Source of the DNA: DATARH01 sp036268425
GTDB lineage: Bacteria > Pseudomonadota > Alphaproteobacteria > ATCC43930 > CGMCC-115725
Assembly (NCBI GenBank): GCA_036268425.1
Contig: DATAUE010000179.1
Coordinates: 310,001-374,000, forward strand
Length of the DNA: 64,000 nucleotides
Direction: 5' to 3'
A model generated the notes under the pieces. It ran no database searches. It saw only the letters and a program-made list of their open reading frames with translations, and had not been told where the DNA came from. Each line of letters begins with the position of its first letter. Positions within the stretch are counted from its first letter, which is position 1. Positions 50,893-59,487 of this stretch are shown piece by piece. The position numbers were made by a program, and so were the translations under genes.

Positions 50893-51591
50893 ATGTGCGG
50901 CCGGTTCGTCCAAAAGACTCCGCTCGGCGAAATCGGGGCCTTGTTCGAAACCACCAACCCGGTTCCAAACATGCCGCCGCATTACAACGCGGCCCCGACC
51001 CAGGACCTGGCGGTGGTGCGTTACAATCCGCAGGCCCAGGCACGGGTGCTTGACCTGCTGCGCTGGGGGCTGGTGCCGTTATGGGCGAGGGACCTGTCGT
51101 CGGGTCCGAAATGCATCAACGCGCGGGCCGAAACCATCGCCACCAACAATACTTTCCGCGATGCCTTCGAGCGGCGGCGCTGCCTGATCCCGGCCGATGG
51201 ATTTTATGAATGGCTGAAGACCGGCCCGAAAACGACGCTGCCTTATGCGGTGCTGCCGGCGGATGGCGGAGTCTTTGCCTTTGCCGGGCTGTGGGAGCGG
51301 TGGCGCAACCCGGCCGACGCCAGCATCGTGCGCAGCTTTACGATCGTCACCGCCGGCGCCAATGAATTGTGCCGGCCGGTGCATGAGCGGATGCCGGTGA
51401 TATTGCCGCGTTCGGCCTGGGCGCGCTGGCTCGGCGAAACCGAGGCCGATTCGGCCGAATTGCTTGGCCTGCTCTCGCCCTATCCGGCCGAACTGATGCT
51501 TACCTATCCGGTCGGCCCGGCAGTCGGAAACGTCAGGAACGATACCGCCGATCTGCTTGATCCTGCCGCCATCGCTGCCGAGCCGGCCTAG
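50893..51591 (+). CDS. SRAP domain protein (YedK/HMCES-like)
   Basis: A 232-residue SRAP protein that shields abasic sites in single-stranded DNA by a covalent link through its N-terminal cysteine. Cys2 follows the initiator Met (MCGRF), with Glu106 in DGFYEW and His164 in VHERMPVIL completing the active site. The start at 50893 must expose Cys2 after Met removal, so it is reliable. Its stop (TAG) overlaps by two bases the stop of the convergent membrane protein gene. It starts 25 bp after the amidase stop; a link to the amidase is not apparent. Confidence 0.95.
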   Translation: MCGRFVQKTPLGEIGALFETTNPVPNMPPHYNAAPTQDLAVVRYNPQAQARVLDLLRWGLVPLWARDLSSGPKCINARAETIATNNTFRDAFERRRCLIPADGFYEWLKTGPKTTLPYAVLPADGGVFAFAGLWERWRNPADASIVRSFTIVTAGANELCRPVHERMPVILPRSAWARWLGETEADSAELLGLLSPYPAELMLTYPVGPAVGNVRNDTADLLDPAAIAAEPA

Positions 51592-52145
51592 GGTTGCGCG
51601 GTCGCGCCGGATTTCGCGCGCTGCGGATACCAGCCGGTGAACTTTACCGCGCCGACCAGTGCGAGGACGATGGTGATGACCCCAACACGCGGCGGCAGCC
51701 CCGGAACATAGAGCAATGCGAGTTCGGCTATTGTCATCACCGCGAAGGCCAAGGCCCAGACGCCGGTAATGACGTAGTTCGTATGGATGAATTCGGGTCG
51801 GCCCCAGAACTCCGGCGCGACCTGCTCGCGCGCGTATTGCAGGGTGAACGGGCGGCCGATCGCAATCGAAACAAGAACGATCACGAGCAGACCGGCATCG
51901 ACACACAGCCTGACACCGATCACCGACAAGGTTCCTGCCCAAAGGACGGCGTAAAGCGCCAGCCCCACAAATAAAATCGCGGTGCCGATTTCGAGGATTT
52001 TTGGCGTCCGGCCCGGAGTCATCCAGTCACGCACGAGTAACGCCCCGGAAACGAGCGCACCCGTCACCAGTCCCTCTGTCGGGCCGATGAGCCTATCGAC
52101 AAGCGCGAAGGCGATAAACGGCGCGAACGCCAGCAGAATACCCAC
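51588..52145 (-). CDS. Polytopic membrane protein of unknown function
   Basis: A 185-residue protein with about five or six hydrophobic segments, beginning MGILLAFAPFIAFALVDRLIG. A soluble loop at about residues 97-122 (RPFTLQYAREQVAPEFWGRP) is polar. It looks like an intracellular septation A-type or similar integral membrane protein, but I cannot assign it firmly. It follows the alpha/beta-hydrolase by 41 bp on the same strand and may be its co-transcribed partner. It shares overlapping convergent stop codons with the SRAP gene. Confidence 0.7.
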   Translation of the reverse strand: MGILLAFAPFIAFALVDRLIGPTEGLVTGALVSGALLVRDWMTPGRTPKILEIGTAILFVGLALYAVLWAGTLSVIGVRLCVDAGLLVIVLVSIAIGRPFTLQYAREQVAPEFWGRPEFIHTNYVITGVWALAFAVMTIAELALLYVPGLPPRVGVITIVLALVGAVKFTGWYPQRAKSGATAQP

Positions 52146-52186
52146 TGTCCGCTCCCTCCGGAAAAGTGCTCACGCGCACGCTCGCT

Positions 52187-53023
52187 CTATCGCCGCTGGC
52201 GGCGCATGAAATCGATGAAGATCGACGCCAACAGCCCCTCCTTCGCCTCCCAATCGGCGAATGCGATATCCATGTCGGTGCGGTCTTCGGTCAGCACCTC
52301 GTGGTATTCGGCATTTGGCATCAGCCGGTGCGCGACCTGGCCGGGATGGCGCGGATGCACCCGGTCATTGCCGGGAACGACGCAGGCTGGCATTTCCATC
52401 GAGCGCAGATCGGCCGGACTCAGCCCGATCACCGGATGCTCGGCGCCGGCGTCAAAGCTTTTCTGCCAGCGCCGCATGCGGTCGATGAAATCCTGCGGTT
52501 CCATCGCCATCAGCCGGTCGCGGTTTTTCGGGTTGTTGGCGATCATTTCCGCCCAGTGCTCCATCGCGCAGACTGCCGCCATGCCGTCCTTCTGCGCCGC
52601 CTCGATATGCGAGGTATAATACTGGTTGGTCAGGTGCTGGGCGGCATGGGCGCCGCCGGTAATCCGCCACAGCAGCAGGCCGCGCACCGCTTTCGGGTGG
52701 CGCAACGCCAGGATCATGGCCAGCCGGCAGCCCGACGAACTGCCGCCGATATAGGCTGGCGACGCATCGATGTGCTTCAGCAGTTTGTGCAGATCGTCGG
52801 CCCAGACGTCGTTCTCGCTATCGCCGTCGATCGACACGTCGGACGCGCCCGTGTTGCGCCGGTCGTAGACGACGACGCGATACCCGGCCTCGGCAATCTT
52901 TGCGGCGAGCGGGCGGACCGCTACAGCACCGCGCCGCCCGCCGGGCTGCAGCGCGACAAACGGACCGCGGTCGCCGAGGATTTCGTAGTGAAGCTCGACG
53001 CCACGAATTTTGGCGACTTCCAT
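52187..53023 (-). CDS. Alpha/beta hydrolase
   Basis: A 278-residue alpha/beta-hydrolase. The nucleophile elbow is GGSSSG (Ser96, in YIGGSSSGCRLAM), and the oxyanion region is QPGGRRG. The acid may be in VVPGNDRVHP. A catalytic histidine in the usual C-terminal loop is not obvious (candidates are His in VAHRLMPNAEYHE), so activity is less certain than for the hydrolase at 1214. The start at 53023 has GGAG six bases upstream; an upstream ATG at 53035 is also possible. Confidence 0.82.
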   Translation of the reverse strand: MEVAKIRGVELHYEILGDRGPFVALQPGGRRGAVAVRPLAAKIAEAGYRVVVYDRRNTGASDVSIDGDSENDVWADDLHKLLKHIDASPAYIGGSSSGCRLAMILALRHPKAVRGLLLWRITGGAHAAQHLTNQYYTSHIEAAQKDGMAAVCAMEHWAEMIANNPKNRDRLMAMEPQDFIDRMRRWQKSFDAGAEHPVIGLSPADLRSMEMPACVVPGNDRVHPRHPGQVAHRLMPNAEYHEVLTEDRTDMDIAFADWEAKEGLLASIFIDFMRRQRR

Positions 53024-53099
53024 TGGCTGCTCCATGCGCAAAGCGATCCGGCAGCCATGTTAATCACCCGGCTACTCAAACCGGAAGCGGCATGACGGC

Positions 53100-54506
53100 T
53101 TAATCTGCCGCGGCGCCGGCTCGCGCCATAGCGGTCTTGCGGTCGGCACCCTGAGTCAATTGGTTGTCTATCTCCTCGATCGAGCGGCCCTTGGTCTCGA
53201 TGCCGAACAAAAAGGCGACGCCCGACAGTGCATACCAAAAGCCGAGGAACAGCATGGCAGGCAGGATGAAGTCAAGATTGGCCTGGGGCTTGACGATGTT
53301 GGTCGAGCCGACAATCAGCGCGAGGCCGGCCGGCCCGATGATCTTGCCGAGATTGCCGACGCCATAACCGAACCCCATCCCGCTGGTGCGCAGCCCGGCC
53401 GGGAATATTTCGGCCGAATACGGGCCGATCACCGCATAGGCGCCGTCGCCGAAAAAGCGCTGGATCATTATGAAGACCCAGAACAGCGATACCGTGCCGA
53501 TGAACACGTTGTAGTAGAAGCCGGCCAGCGCCATGAACACGGCGCCGCATATGCCGACGATAAAGCCGGCCGGCCGGCGTCCGATCGCGTCATTGGCATA
53601 GGAACACACGAGTCGCCCGGCGAAACCGGTAACCCCGACCCAGATCATCATTTCCGCTGCCTCGGCCGGCTTGATCTTGCAGATCAGCACGAGAAGCGTT
53701 GTCGCCCACATCAGCAGGCCGATGCCGCCGGTCTGGCTGAGGCTGGTAAAGCAACCGACCATCAGGCTTCGCGGGTATTTGAACAATTCGCGCCACCGCG
53801 TGCGCGGCACCTCTTCCACGGTCGTTGGCAGCACGATGTCCTTCGGGTCCATGTGCAGTGCCCAGGCAATAGAGCGTCGGGCTTCCTCAACGCGCCCTTT
53901 GCGGATCAGCCAGCGCGGCGATTCTGGAACCCAGGCACGGATCAGCAGCGTCACCAGCGCCGGCGCGAGACCGATGGCGAACAGCCAGCGCCAGCCGAAA
54001 TGTGGTGCGACAAACGCCCCTAGTGCCGCGCCGAAGATATTGCCGAGCGGCAGGCACGCGGTAACAAGGCCGCCGACCCAGCCGCGCTTGTGGGTCGGCA
54101 CGAATTCCTGCACCAGCGGCAGATCCACTGCAAACAAGCCGGACACGCCAAACCCGACGAGAAAGCGGCAGATTGTCAGATAAACCCATCCGCCATCCGG
54201 GGTCAGCGCCATCAGCCCGGTGGGGATCGAGAAGTTCAACGCCGTCAGAATGAACACCTTGCGACGCCCGACCTTGTCGGCCATCCAGCCCCAGAAAAAG
54301 GCGCCTGGCACCGCGCCGAGGCCCGCCGACAGCAAGACCGTCGCCGATTCACCGTACGTCAACTTCCACGGGCCGACGATAAACGCCAGCACATAACCAA
54401 TCAGGAAAAAATCGAAGAAGTCCAGCATGTCGCCGAGAATTGCGGCGACGATGATCTTCCACTGATTGACCGTCAGACGAGTCTGGCGGTCGATAAGGTC
54501 CAGCAT
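53100..54506 (-). CDS. MFS transporter, metabolite:H+ symporter-like
   Basis: A 468-residue major facilitator with twelve helices. It has the signature loop GWMADKVGRRKVFILTAL between helices 2 and 3, the PESPRWLIRKGR motif after helix 6, and IETKGRSIEEI at the end, all typical of the sugar/aromatic-acid symporter branch. It probably imports an organic acid or sugar. GGGAGGG precedes the ATG at 54506; the frame is open far upstream but that is an antisense shadow of the FAH gene. The divergent gene at 54774 is a fumarylacetoacetate-hydrolase-like enzyme. Confidence 0.92.
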   Translation of the reverse strand: MLDLIDRQTRLTVNQWKIIVAAILGDMLDFFDFFLIGYVLAFIVGPWKLTYGESATVLLSAGLGAVPGAFFWGWMADKVGRRKVFILTALNFSIPTGLMALTPDGGWVYLTICRFLVGFGVSGLFAVDLPLVQEFVPTHKRGWVGGLVTACLPLGNIFGAALGAFVAPHFGWRWLFAIGLAPALVTLLIRAWVPESPRWLIRKGRVEEARRSIAWALHMDPKDIVLPTTVEEVPRTRWRELFKYPRSLMVGCFTSLSQTGGIGLLMWATTLLVLICKIKPAEAAEMMIWVGVTGFAGRLVCSYANDAIGRRPAGFIVGICGAVFMALAGFYYNVFIGTVSLFWVFIMIQRFFGDGAYAVIGPYSAEIFPAGLRTSGMGFGYGVGNLGKIIGPAGLALIVGSTNIVKPQANLDFILPAMLFLGFWYALSGVAFLFGIETKGRSIEEIDNQLTQGADRKTAMARAGAAAD

Positions 54507-54773
54507 AGGCACCCTCCCAGGCGCGGCGCGCTTTTGCTGCCGCATTGTTTTTGCGACGCAATGCACACCCCTGTTCGGCGCTTCTTCTTTACGCCGGCAC
54601 CATAACGTTATCCCCGGCGAATTGGCAATCGAGCGCGGTCGCCGGCAGGTCAGCGGACGGCCGCGCAATCGATATGGCCGGCAAACCGGGCGCAGTATAA
54701 GGTGCGACGGAACGCGGTGGGGGGACCCTGCCCGGATCAAACCGGCTCTTAACGATAAGCGAGGGAGCACACA

Positions 54774-55721
54774 ATGAAGTTGATGTATTTCGATGATTTC
54801 AAGCTCGGCGTGCTGAAGGGCGACTCGGTCGTCGATGTCTCCGCCGAGGTAAAGGATATTCCGCATACCGGTCCGGGCGATCTGATGAGCGGGCTGATCG
54901 CCAATTTTTCCGGCTATCGCGGCCGGCTCGAAGCCGCGGCGGCGAAGGGCGCTGGCGTGCCGGTGTCGAGCGTCCGCATCCGCCCGCCATTGCCGGGCCC
55001 GAAGACGATCGACTGCATGGCGGTCAACTACATGGAAGACGGCACCCGCAGCGCCCCGGCGCCGATCAACGCCTTCCACAAGAGCCCGAGCGCGATCATC
55101 GGCAATGGCGACACGATGGTATTGCCCGACGTGCCGGCGACAATCTTTGAGGGCGAAGCCGAAATGGCCGTCGTCATCGGCAAAAAGGCGACCAACGTCA
55201 AAGCCGAAGATGCGATGAGCTATATCTTTGGCTACACCAATTTTATCGACGGGTCGGCGCGCGGCCTGCCGCCGGCCGGCAACGTGTTCTTCCAGATGAA
55301 GTCGCGTGACACGTTTGCGCCGATCGGCCCGTATCTCGTTACCGCCGATGAGGTCAAGGACCCGCTGAAGCTGCAGATCCGCCTGTGGAACAACGGCGTA
55401 CTGATGCAGAACTTCAACACCAGCGACATGGGCCACAAGATCGCCCGCTGCATCGAGTGGCTCAGCTCGATCCATACGCTGGAGCCGGGCGACATCGTCG
55501 CCACCGGCACCAACCATCGCGGTCTCAACTCGTTTATGGACGGCGACAAGATCGAGCTAGAGACCGAAGGCCTCGGCCGCCTGACCTTTAACGTCAAGGA
55601 CGACCTCAAGCGCACTTGGGCCCGCAAGACCCGGCTGCAGATGCACGAGGAAAGCAATACCAAGACGCCGGGCAACTACCCCGACATCACGCCGCAGCTG
55701 ACCGGCAAATACGCCAAATAG
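54774..55721 (+). CDS. Fumarylacetoacetate hydrolase family protein
   Basis: A 315-residue FAH-family enzyme. The metal-binding Glu-X-Glu is in FEGEAEMAVVIG (Glu126, Glu128), followed by an Asp in NFIDGSARG and a Lys in FQMKSRDTFAPIGP. The N-terminal 80 residues form the usual family lid. Members cleave beta-diketo acids or tautomerise/decarboxylate catechol-derived acids. It is divergent from an MFS transporter that could supply its substrate. A perfect GC-rich hairpin follows the stop. The precise reaction is unresolved. Confidence 0.9.
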   Translation: MKLMYFDDFKLGVLKGDSVVDVSAEVKDIPHTGPGDLMSGLIANFSGYRGRLEAAAAKGAGVPVSSVRIRPPLPGPKTIDCMAVNYMEDGTRSAPAPINAFHKSPSAIIGNGDTMVLPDVPATIFEGEAEMAVVIGKKATNVKAEDAMSYIFGYTNFIDGSARGLPPAGNVFFQMKSRDTFAPIGPYLVTADEVKDPLKLQIRLWNNGVLMQNFNTSDMGHKIARCIEWLSSIHTLEPGDIVATGTNHRGLNSFMDGDKIELETEGLGRLTFNVKDDLKRTWARKTRLQMHEESNTKTPGNYPDITPQLTGKYAK

Positions 55722-55749
55722 ATTATCCGTCGCCGCTTGTCCGACTTCT

Positions 55750-55773
55750 CCCTCCCCCAACGTCGGGGGAGGG
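55750..55773. terminator. GC-rich hairpin between FAH and DUF3892 genes
   Basis: ccctccccc (55750-55758) pairs perfectly with gggggaggg (55765-55773) around a six-base loop. It lies between two convergent genes. The absence of a T run makes classic intrinsic termination doubtful; it could be a transcript-end stabiliser or one copy of a dispersed element. Confidence 0.5.
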
Positions 55774-55798
55774 CAGGGCGGAAGGTTTTACGGGCCGG

Positions 55799-56089
55799 CT
55801 ACCGGCATTGTGGCAAGGCCAGCAGGGTTTCCGGATGCAGATTACGATCGTCGGCAGTCTTGATGTATTTGTTGCCATATTTGCTGGTCGCGATCACGAT
55901 ATCGACGTCGCGCCCGGCTTCCGAAACATAAAAGCTCCAGCGTCCGGCCTCGATACCAGAGACGGCCGCTTCGGCACTGATCTTCCAGCGTGACCCGTCG
56001 GCGTTGACGCCGCCGATCAGCCGAATGCGACGATCATGGTTAAGGTGATCGCTCCGGGTAACGCAACTGATCCGATAACGCGACGACAT
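55799..56089 (-). CDS. DUF3892 domain protein
   Basis: A 96-residue protein with the DUF3892 pattern: RLIGGVNADGSRWKISAEAA, GIEAGRWSFYVSEAGRDVDI, and KYIKTADDRNLHPETLLALP. It is probably a small soluble beta-protein of unknown function. The ATG at 56089 follows an in-frame GTG at 56092, which may be the real start. It converges with the FAH gene at the 55750 hairpin. Confidence 0.8.
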   Translation of the reverse strand: MSSRYRISCVTRSDHLNHDRRIRLIGGVNADGSRWKISAEAAVSGIEAGRWSFYVSEAGRDVDIVIATSKYGNKYIKTADDRNLHPETLLALPQCR

Positions 56090-56177
56090 CACTCGGCAGC
56101 AGACTCAGAAGTTGTGTCGAGGCGTCCCTCGGACGCGCGCTGCGCACTATAACGCGCCTTGGCGCCTTGCGGAGCGC

Positions 56178-56909
56178 CTATTCCCGCCGGAAAGTAACGA
56201 CAAGGACGTCGCGATACGCCGGCAATGCCGGATCCAGCGGTGCAACCGGAGTCACCCCGTGGTAAACGCGGTTATCGTCGGTAACCGCGGAGTCGAGTGG
56301 GTCGGTCAGGGTGAAGCTGCCGAGCGGCACTTTCGCATGATCGCCGATGCTGGTCTCGCCGCTGGAAATATTGACCCGATCGACCAGCAGCACCAGCACC
56401 CAATCGACACCGTCGCGATGCATGCCTTCCGGCGTCGGCTGGCCGACCTGTCCGGGTTGCGCCTCGATGCGGAACTGATGGATCTCGACGTGCCACGAAG
56501 GCGGTCGCAACGCTGCCGGCGTCAAACGATCGAACAGCGAATGGCAGGTTTCCAAAATCGCGCGCAACGCCGGGTGCGCCCCGATCTCCTCAGTCACCGG
56601 ATCGAACCAGCGCTGGACGCCGCCGTTCAGCGGGTTGTAGTCGCGGCTCTGGTAATGCGGCTGGTGCGGCTTGCGGGTGATGCCGCGGTCGCTTGCCCGG
56701 AAACAGGCAAAGCGCCGGCGGCGATAGCGCCCGCCATCGGCCATGAAGGCGTCGACACTGAGGTCGTTCCAGCTTTCGGCGAAGCCGGTCCAGTTGCGCA
56801 GCCCCGCCGGTTCCAGCACGGCCTGCATCTCGGGCGCGCGGACAAAGGCAAAGCCTTCGCTGGTGACAGAGTGAACGATTGTATCGAGCCGATTGGTCAT
56901 CGTCTGCAT
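56178..56909 (-). CDS. 2OG-Fe(II) dioxygenase family protein (amino acid hydroxylase-like)
   Basis: A 243-residue dioxygenase. The iron ligands are visible as His164 and Asp166 (EGMHRDGVDW) and His217 (NRVYHGVTPV). The surrounding PTPEGMHRDG and the WHVEIHQFRI strand match the family that includes free-amino-acid hydroxylases such as the L-isoleucine 4-hydroxylase group. It should use O2 and 2-oxoglutarate in the cytoplasm. The substrate is inferred only at family level. The gene lies 64 bp after the PmtA-like gene, on the same strand. Confidence 0.88.
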   Translation of the reverse strand: MQTMTNRLDTIVHSVTSEGFAFVRAPEMQAVLEPAGLRNWTGFAESWNDLSVDAFMADGGRYRRRRFACFRASDRGITRKPHQPHYQSRDYNPLNGGVQRWFDPVTEEIGAHPALRAILETCHSLFDRLTPAALRPPSWHVEIHQFRIEAQPGQVGQPTPEGMHRDGVDWVLVLLVDRVNISSGETSIGDHAKVPLGSFTLTDPLDSAVTDDNRVYHGVTPVAPLDPALPAYRDVLVVTFRRE

Positions 56910-56972
56910 GTCGCTGCCGCCTGCCCGGTCGTCAAGGCGGCGTTGGCGGACACGGCAATCAGGCGTCGCGCG

Positions 56973-57611
56973 TCAGCAAAGTGTCGATGCGGGCTTTTGA
57001 TTGATGCAGCGCAACAGCCGCCAGTAGCCAAACAGGTTACTCGGCCGGATTTCTCGGATTTCAAGCTCGCTCTCGTGCAGGAAGGCGTCGAGCGGAAAAT
57101 CGGCATGGAAACCGATATGGCGGGCGAGATGCGCCAAGCGCTTTTCCATAAAGCGCAATGCCCAATTCTCACTCGTGAAATGATTTACCAGAACGATCGT
57201 ACCGCCGGGAATGCATACGCGCCGCATCTCCGCAGCAAAACGCGCCGGGCTCGGCACCACCGAGGCGACGTACAGCGCCAGCACTGCGTCAAACGAGTTG
57301 TCTTCAAAGTCGAGATGCTCGGCATCCATGACATGCAGCGAATCGACGTGGCCGAGTTGCTGTTCGTTGACCCGACGGCGGGCTTTTTCCAGCATTTCAG
57401 CCGATATATCGATTCCTGTAATCCGGGAATCGCGCCGGAAATAGGGCAGCGACAAGCCGGTTCCAACACCCACTTCAAGGATGCGCTGCGCCGGGCGGTC
57501 GTTGGCGACGCGCACGGCTTCCTTGCGGCCGGGATGAAACACCGGTCCGAAGACAATGTCATAAGATCCGGAAAATAAACGGTAAGTCCGGATCGTGTCA
57601 CGCAAGTCCAT
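56973..57611 (-). CDS. Phosphatidylethanolamine N-methyltransferase-like (PmtA family)
   Basis: A 212-residue class I SAM methyltransferase. Motif I is RILEVGVGTGLSLP, followed by GIDISAEMLEKA (motif II), LHVMDAEHLDFEDNSFDAV and VCIPGGTIVLVNHF. The tail (NLFGYWRLLRCIN) and overall length match the Rhodobacter-type PmtA that methylates phosphatidylethanolamine to phosphatidylcholine, an alphaproteobacterial trait. The lipid substrate is inferred from this similarity. It precedes the dioxygenase gene at 56178 in the same direction. Confidence 0.83.
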   Translation of the reverse strand: MDLRDTIRTYRLFSGSYDIVFGPVFHPGRKEAVRVANDRPAQRILEVGVGTGLSLPYFRRDSRITGIDISAEMLEKARRRVNEQQLGHVDSLHVMDAEHLDFEDNSFDAVLALYVASVVPSPARFAAEMRRVCIPGGTIVLVNHFTSENWALRFMEKRLAHLARHIGFHADFPLDAFLHESELEIREIRPSNLFGYWRLLRCINQKPASTLC

Positions 57612-57815
57612 CAGCTTATTACTCGTCGGGATCAGCGAGGGAAATGCAGCGATCAGCCGCTATCGAACTGGCAAGTTGCCCCCTGCGGCCAAATTTGTAA
57701 ACCCGCCAGCGAGCAACGTCAGCATTGCCCGCTTGTCGCGCCATGTCTTGGCGTTTCGGCGCGGCAAGGAACTCGGCGCTGGCCGTCTGGCAACCCGAAT
57801 CAGCCCGACTGCGCC

Positions 57816-58352
57816 TCAGATCAAGGTAATTCGATCGGCCTCGAGGCCTTTTTTACCATCGACGACATCGACCCGGACGCGTTGGCCCGGCTCCAGCAGA
57901 TTGACGCCGCTGCGCCGTAATGCCGTGATGTGGATGAATACATCCTTGCCGCCGCCATCCGGGGCGATAAAGCCATAGCCTTTATCCGGCTCGAACCATT
58001 TGACGGCGCCGTCCAGCGCGGTCGACGGGCGCATCGGCCGCCGATCGAATCCGGCATCGCCACCAGCGCCCCCACCAACAGCGATAGCCGTGCTGCTGTC
58101 AATGTTAAGGACAGTGGTGACCAGCGGCCCTTTGGCGCCGGCGCTGACCTCGCAGCTGATCAGCGAGCCTTCCTGGACATCGTCATAGCCGGCGCGCCGC
58201 AAGATCGCCATTGGCAGAAAGGCGTCCTGAGTGCCGTCGGACAGTGTGACAAAGCCGAAACCTTTGCTGGCATTGAACCATTTGACCGTCGCATCGACGC
58301 GACGGCCAGGCGGCAGGTCATCGGAAAAATTCCCGGGGCGGCGGTCGTACAT
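57816..58352 (-). CDS. Double cold-shock-domain protein
   Basis: A 178-residue protein with two cold-shock domains. The first (VDATVKWFNASKGFGFVTLSD) keeps the RNP1-like KGFGFV motif, the second (GAVKWFEPDKGYGFIAPDGG) the KGYGFI motif. A glycine-rich linker lies between them. The two-domain form is typical of alphaproteobacteria and binds single-stranded RNA. The start at 58352 is chosen because the family begins with MYDRR-like sequence. Its upstream region (58353-58440) holds a small palindrome and a 13-bp tandem repeat. The 204-bp gap behind it (57612-57815) shows nothing clear. Confidence 0.93.
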   Translation of the reverse strand: MYDRRPGNFSDDLPPGRRVDATVKWFNASKGFGFVTLSDGTQDAFLPMAILRRAGYDDVQEGSLISCEVSAGAKGPLVTTVLNIDSSTAIAVGGGAGGDAGFDRRPMRPSTALDGAVKWFEPDKGYGFIAPDGGGKDVFIHITALRRSGVNLLEPGQRVRVDVVDGKKGLEADRITLI

Positions 58353-58372
58353 AGGGCTTCTAACCATCAAAT

Positions 58373-58417
58373 TGCGTGCAACGCACATTGCTAACGTAAA
58401 ACCATAGCGTAAAAGAG
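58373..58417. promoter_or_regulatory. Palindrome and 13-bp direct repeat upstream of the cold-shock gene
   Basis: TGCGT-GCA-ACGCA (58373-58385) is a perfect inverted repeat 21 bp ahead of the start. Next to it are taacgtaaaacca (58392-58404) and tagcgtaaaagag (58405-58417), a 13-bp direct repeat. They could mark operators or a 5'-UTR structure of a cold-regulated gene. The remaining upstream sequence to 58582 shows nothing else. Confidence 0.4.
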
Positions 58418-58582
58418 TCGCAGTACGCCAGCGTTCAGATTACGCCGCCAGGACGAAAGAGTGACCTGTTCGCGCGGGTGGGGAGATACACCCTATGGGT
58501 AGCCAATATGCCGGCCGGACGCCCGCTATCGGCGGCTCGCCCGACTGGTTGTCGCAGGTCAAAAACCGCTCAGAATACGTGC

Positions 58583-59431
58583 TCAGTACGGGCAGGCGAC
58601 GAGCTTCTGGGTCTGCTCGCCGAGACCTTCGATGCCGAGCTTCATCGTGTCGCCGGCCTTGAGGAATTTCGGTGGCTTGAACCCCATCGCGACGCCGGAA
58701 TGGGTGCCCGTTGGGATTACATCGCCGGGATTCAGGGTCATAAACTGGCTGACATAGCTGACGATGTGCTCGATACCGAAGATCAGATCGGCGGTGTTGC
58801 TGTTCTGCCGCCGCTCGCCATTGACGTCGGTCCATACCTGCAGCTTGCCGGCATCCGGGATTTCGTCCGCCGTGACAAGCCACGGACCCATCGGGCAGAA
58901 GGTGTCGCAGCTTTTGCCCTTGGTCCATTGTCCGCCGCGCTCGATCTGGTATTCGCGCTCGGACACATCATTAACGATGCAGTAGCCGGCGATGTGCTTT
59001 TTGGCATCCTTGATGTCGACATAGCGCGCGGTCGAACCGATCACGATCGCCAATTCGACTTCGTAGTCGGTTTTCACCGATCCCTTTGGGATGATCACGT
59101 CGTCGTTCGGGCCGCCGATGCTGCTGGTCGCCTTGAGGAAAAAGATCGGCTCGCCGGGGATCGGCATGCCGGCTTCCTGCGCGTGCAGCCGGTAGTTGAG
59201 GCCGATCGCCAGCACTTTTGAAACACTGCCGACGCACGGCCCAATCCGCGGCGTGCCGGACACGACCGGCAGGCTGGCGGGGTCGATGCCGCGCAATTTA
59301 TCGAGTGCGGCCGGGGCCAACGCCGCGCCATTGATGTCTCCAACAACCCCCGACAGATCGCGGATCTTGCCGTCGCGATCGAGCATGCCTGGTTTCTCAC
59401 GGTTTGCGGGGCCGTAGCGCAAAAGCTTCAT
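58583..59431 (-). CDS. FAH-family 2,4-diketo-3-deoxy sugar acid hydrolase-like protein
   Basis: A 282-residue FAH-family enzyme with the metal motif in YEVELAIVIG, the LNYRLHAQEAG segment, WTKGKSCDTFCPMGPWL and IPTGTHSGVAMGF near the end. This subgroup includes 2,4-diketo-3-deoxy-L-fuconate hydrolase and ureidoglycolate lyase-like enzymes. With the SDR upstream on the same strand and a UxaA-type dehydratase beyond, a sugar-acid role is more likely than a purine one. The last step would yield pyruvate and a small acid such as lactate. Confidence 0.88.
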   Translation of the reverse strand: MKLLRYGPANREKPGMLDRDGKIRDLSGVVGDINGAALAPAALDKLRGIDPASLPVVSGTPRIGPCVGSVSKVLAIGLNYRLHAQEAGMPIPGEPIFFLKATSSIGGPNDDVIIPKGSVKTDYEVELAIVIGSTARYVDIKDAKKHIAGYCIVNDVSEREYQIERGGQWTKGKSCDTFCPMGPWLVTADEIPDAGKLQVWTDVNGERRQNSNTADLIFGIEHIVSYVSQFMTLNPGDVIPTGTHSGVAMGFKPPKFLKAGDTMKLGIEGLGEQTQKLVACPY

Positions 59432-59451
59432 CAGGTTTCTCCCTGGTTCCT

Positions 59452-59487
59452 GGGGGTTAGCGGGGGTGTAGTTGGGGGGTTAGAGGG
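59452..59487 (+). other. Potential G-quadruplex motif between the SDR and FAH genes
   Basis: Four runs of three or more G, separated by 5, 7 and 5 bases (TTAGC, TGTAGTT, TTAGA), lie on the plus strand across the SDR stop codon and into the 48-bp gap. This is a textbook G3+N1-7 pattern. It sits on the template strand of the two minus-strand genes. Confidence 0.55.

Noticed and set aside
53100..55517. An 805-residue open frame on the minus strand
   Set aside because: Only 53100-54506 has transporter sequence; the rest is antisense to the FAH gene and is a GC-rich shadow.
56112..57578. A 488-residue plus-strand frame opposite the dioxygenase and PmtA-like genes
   Set aside because: It crosses two well-supported minus-strand genes and has no recognisable sequence.
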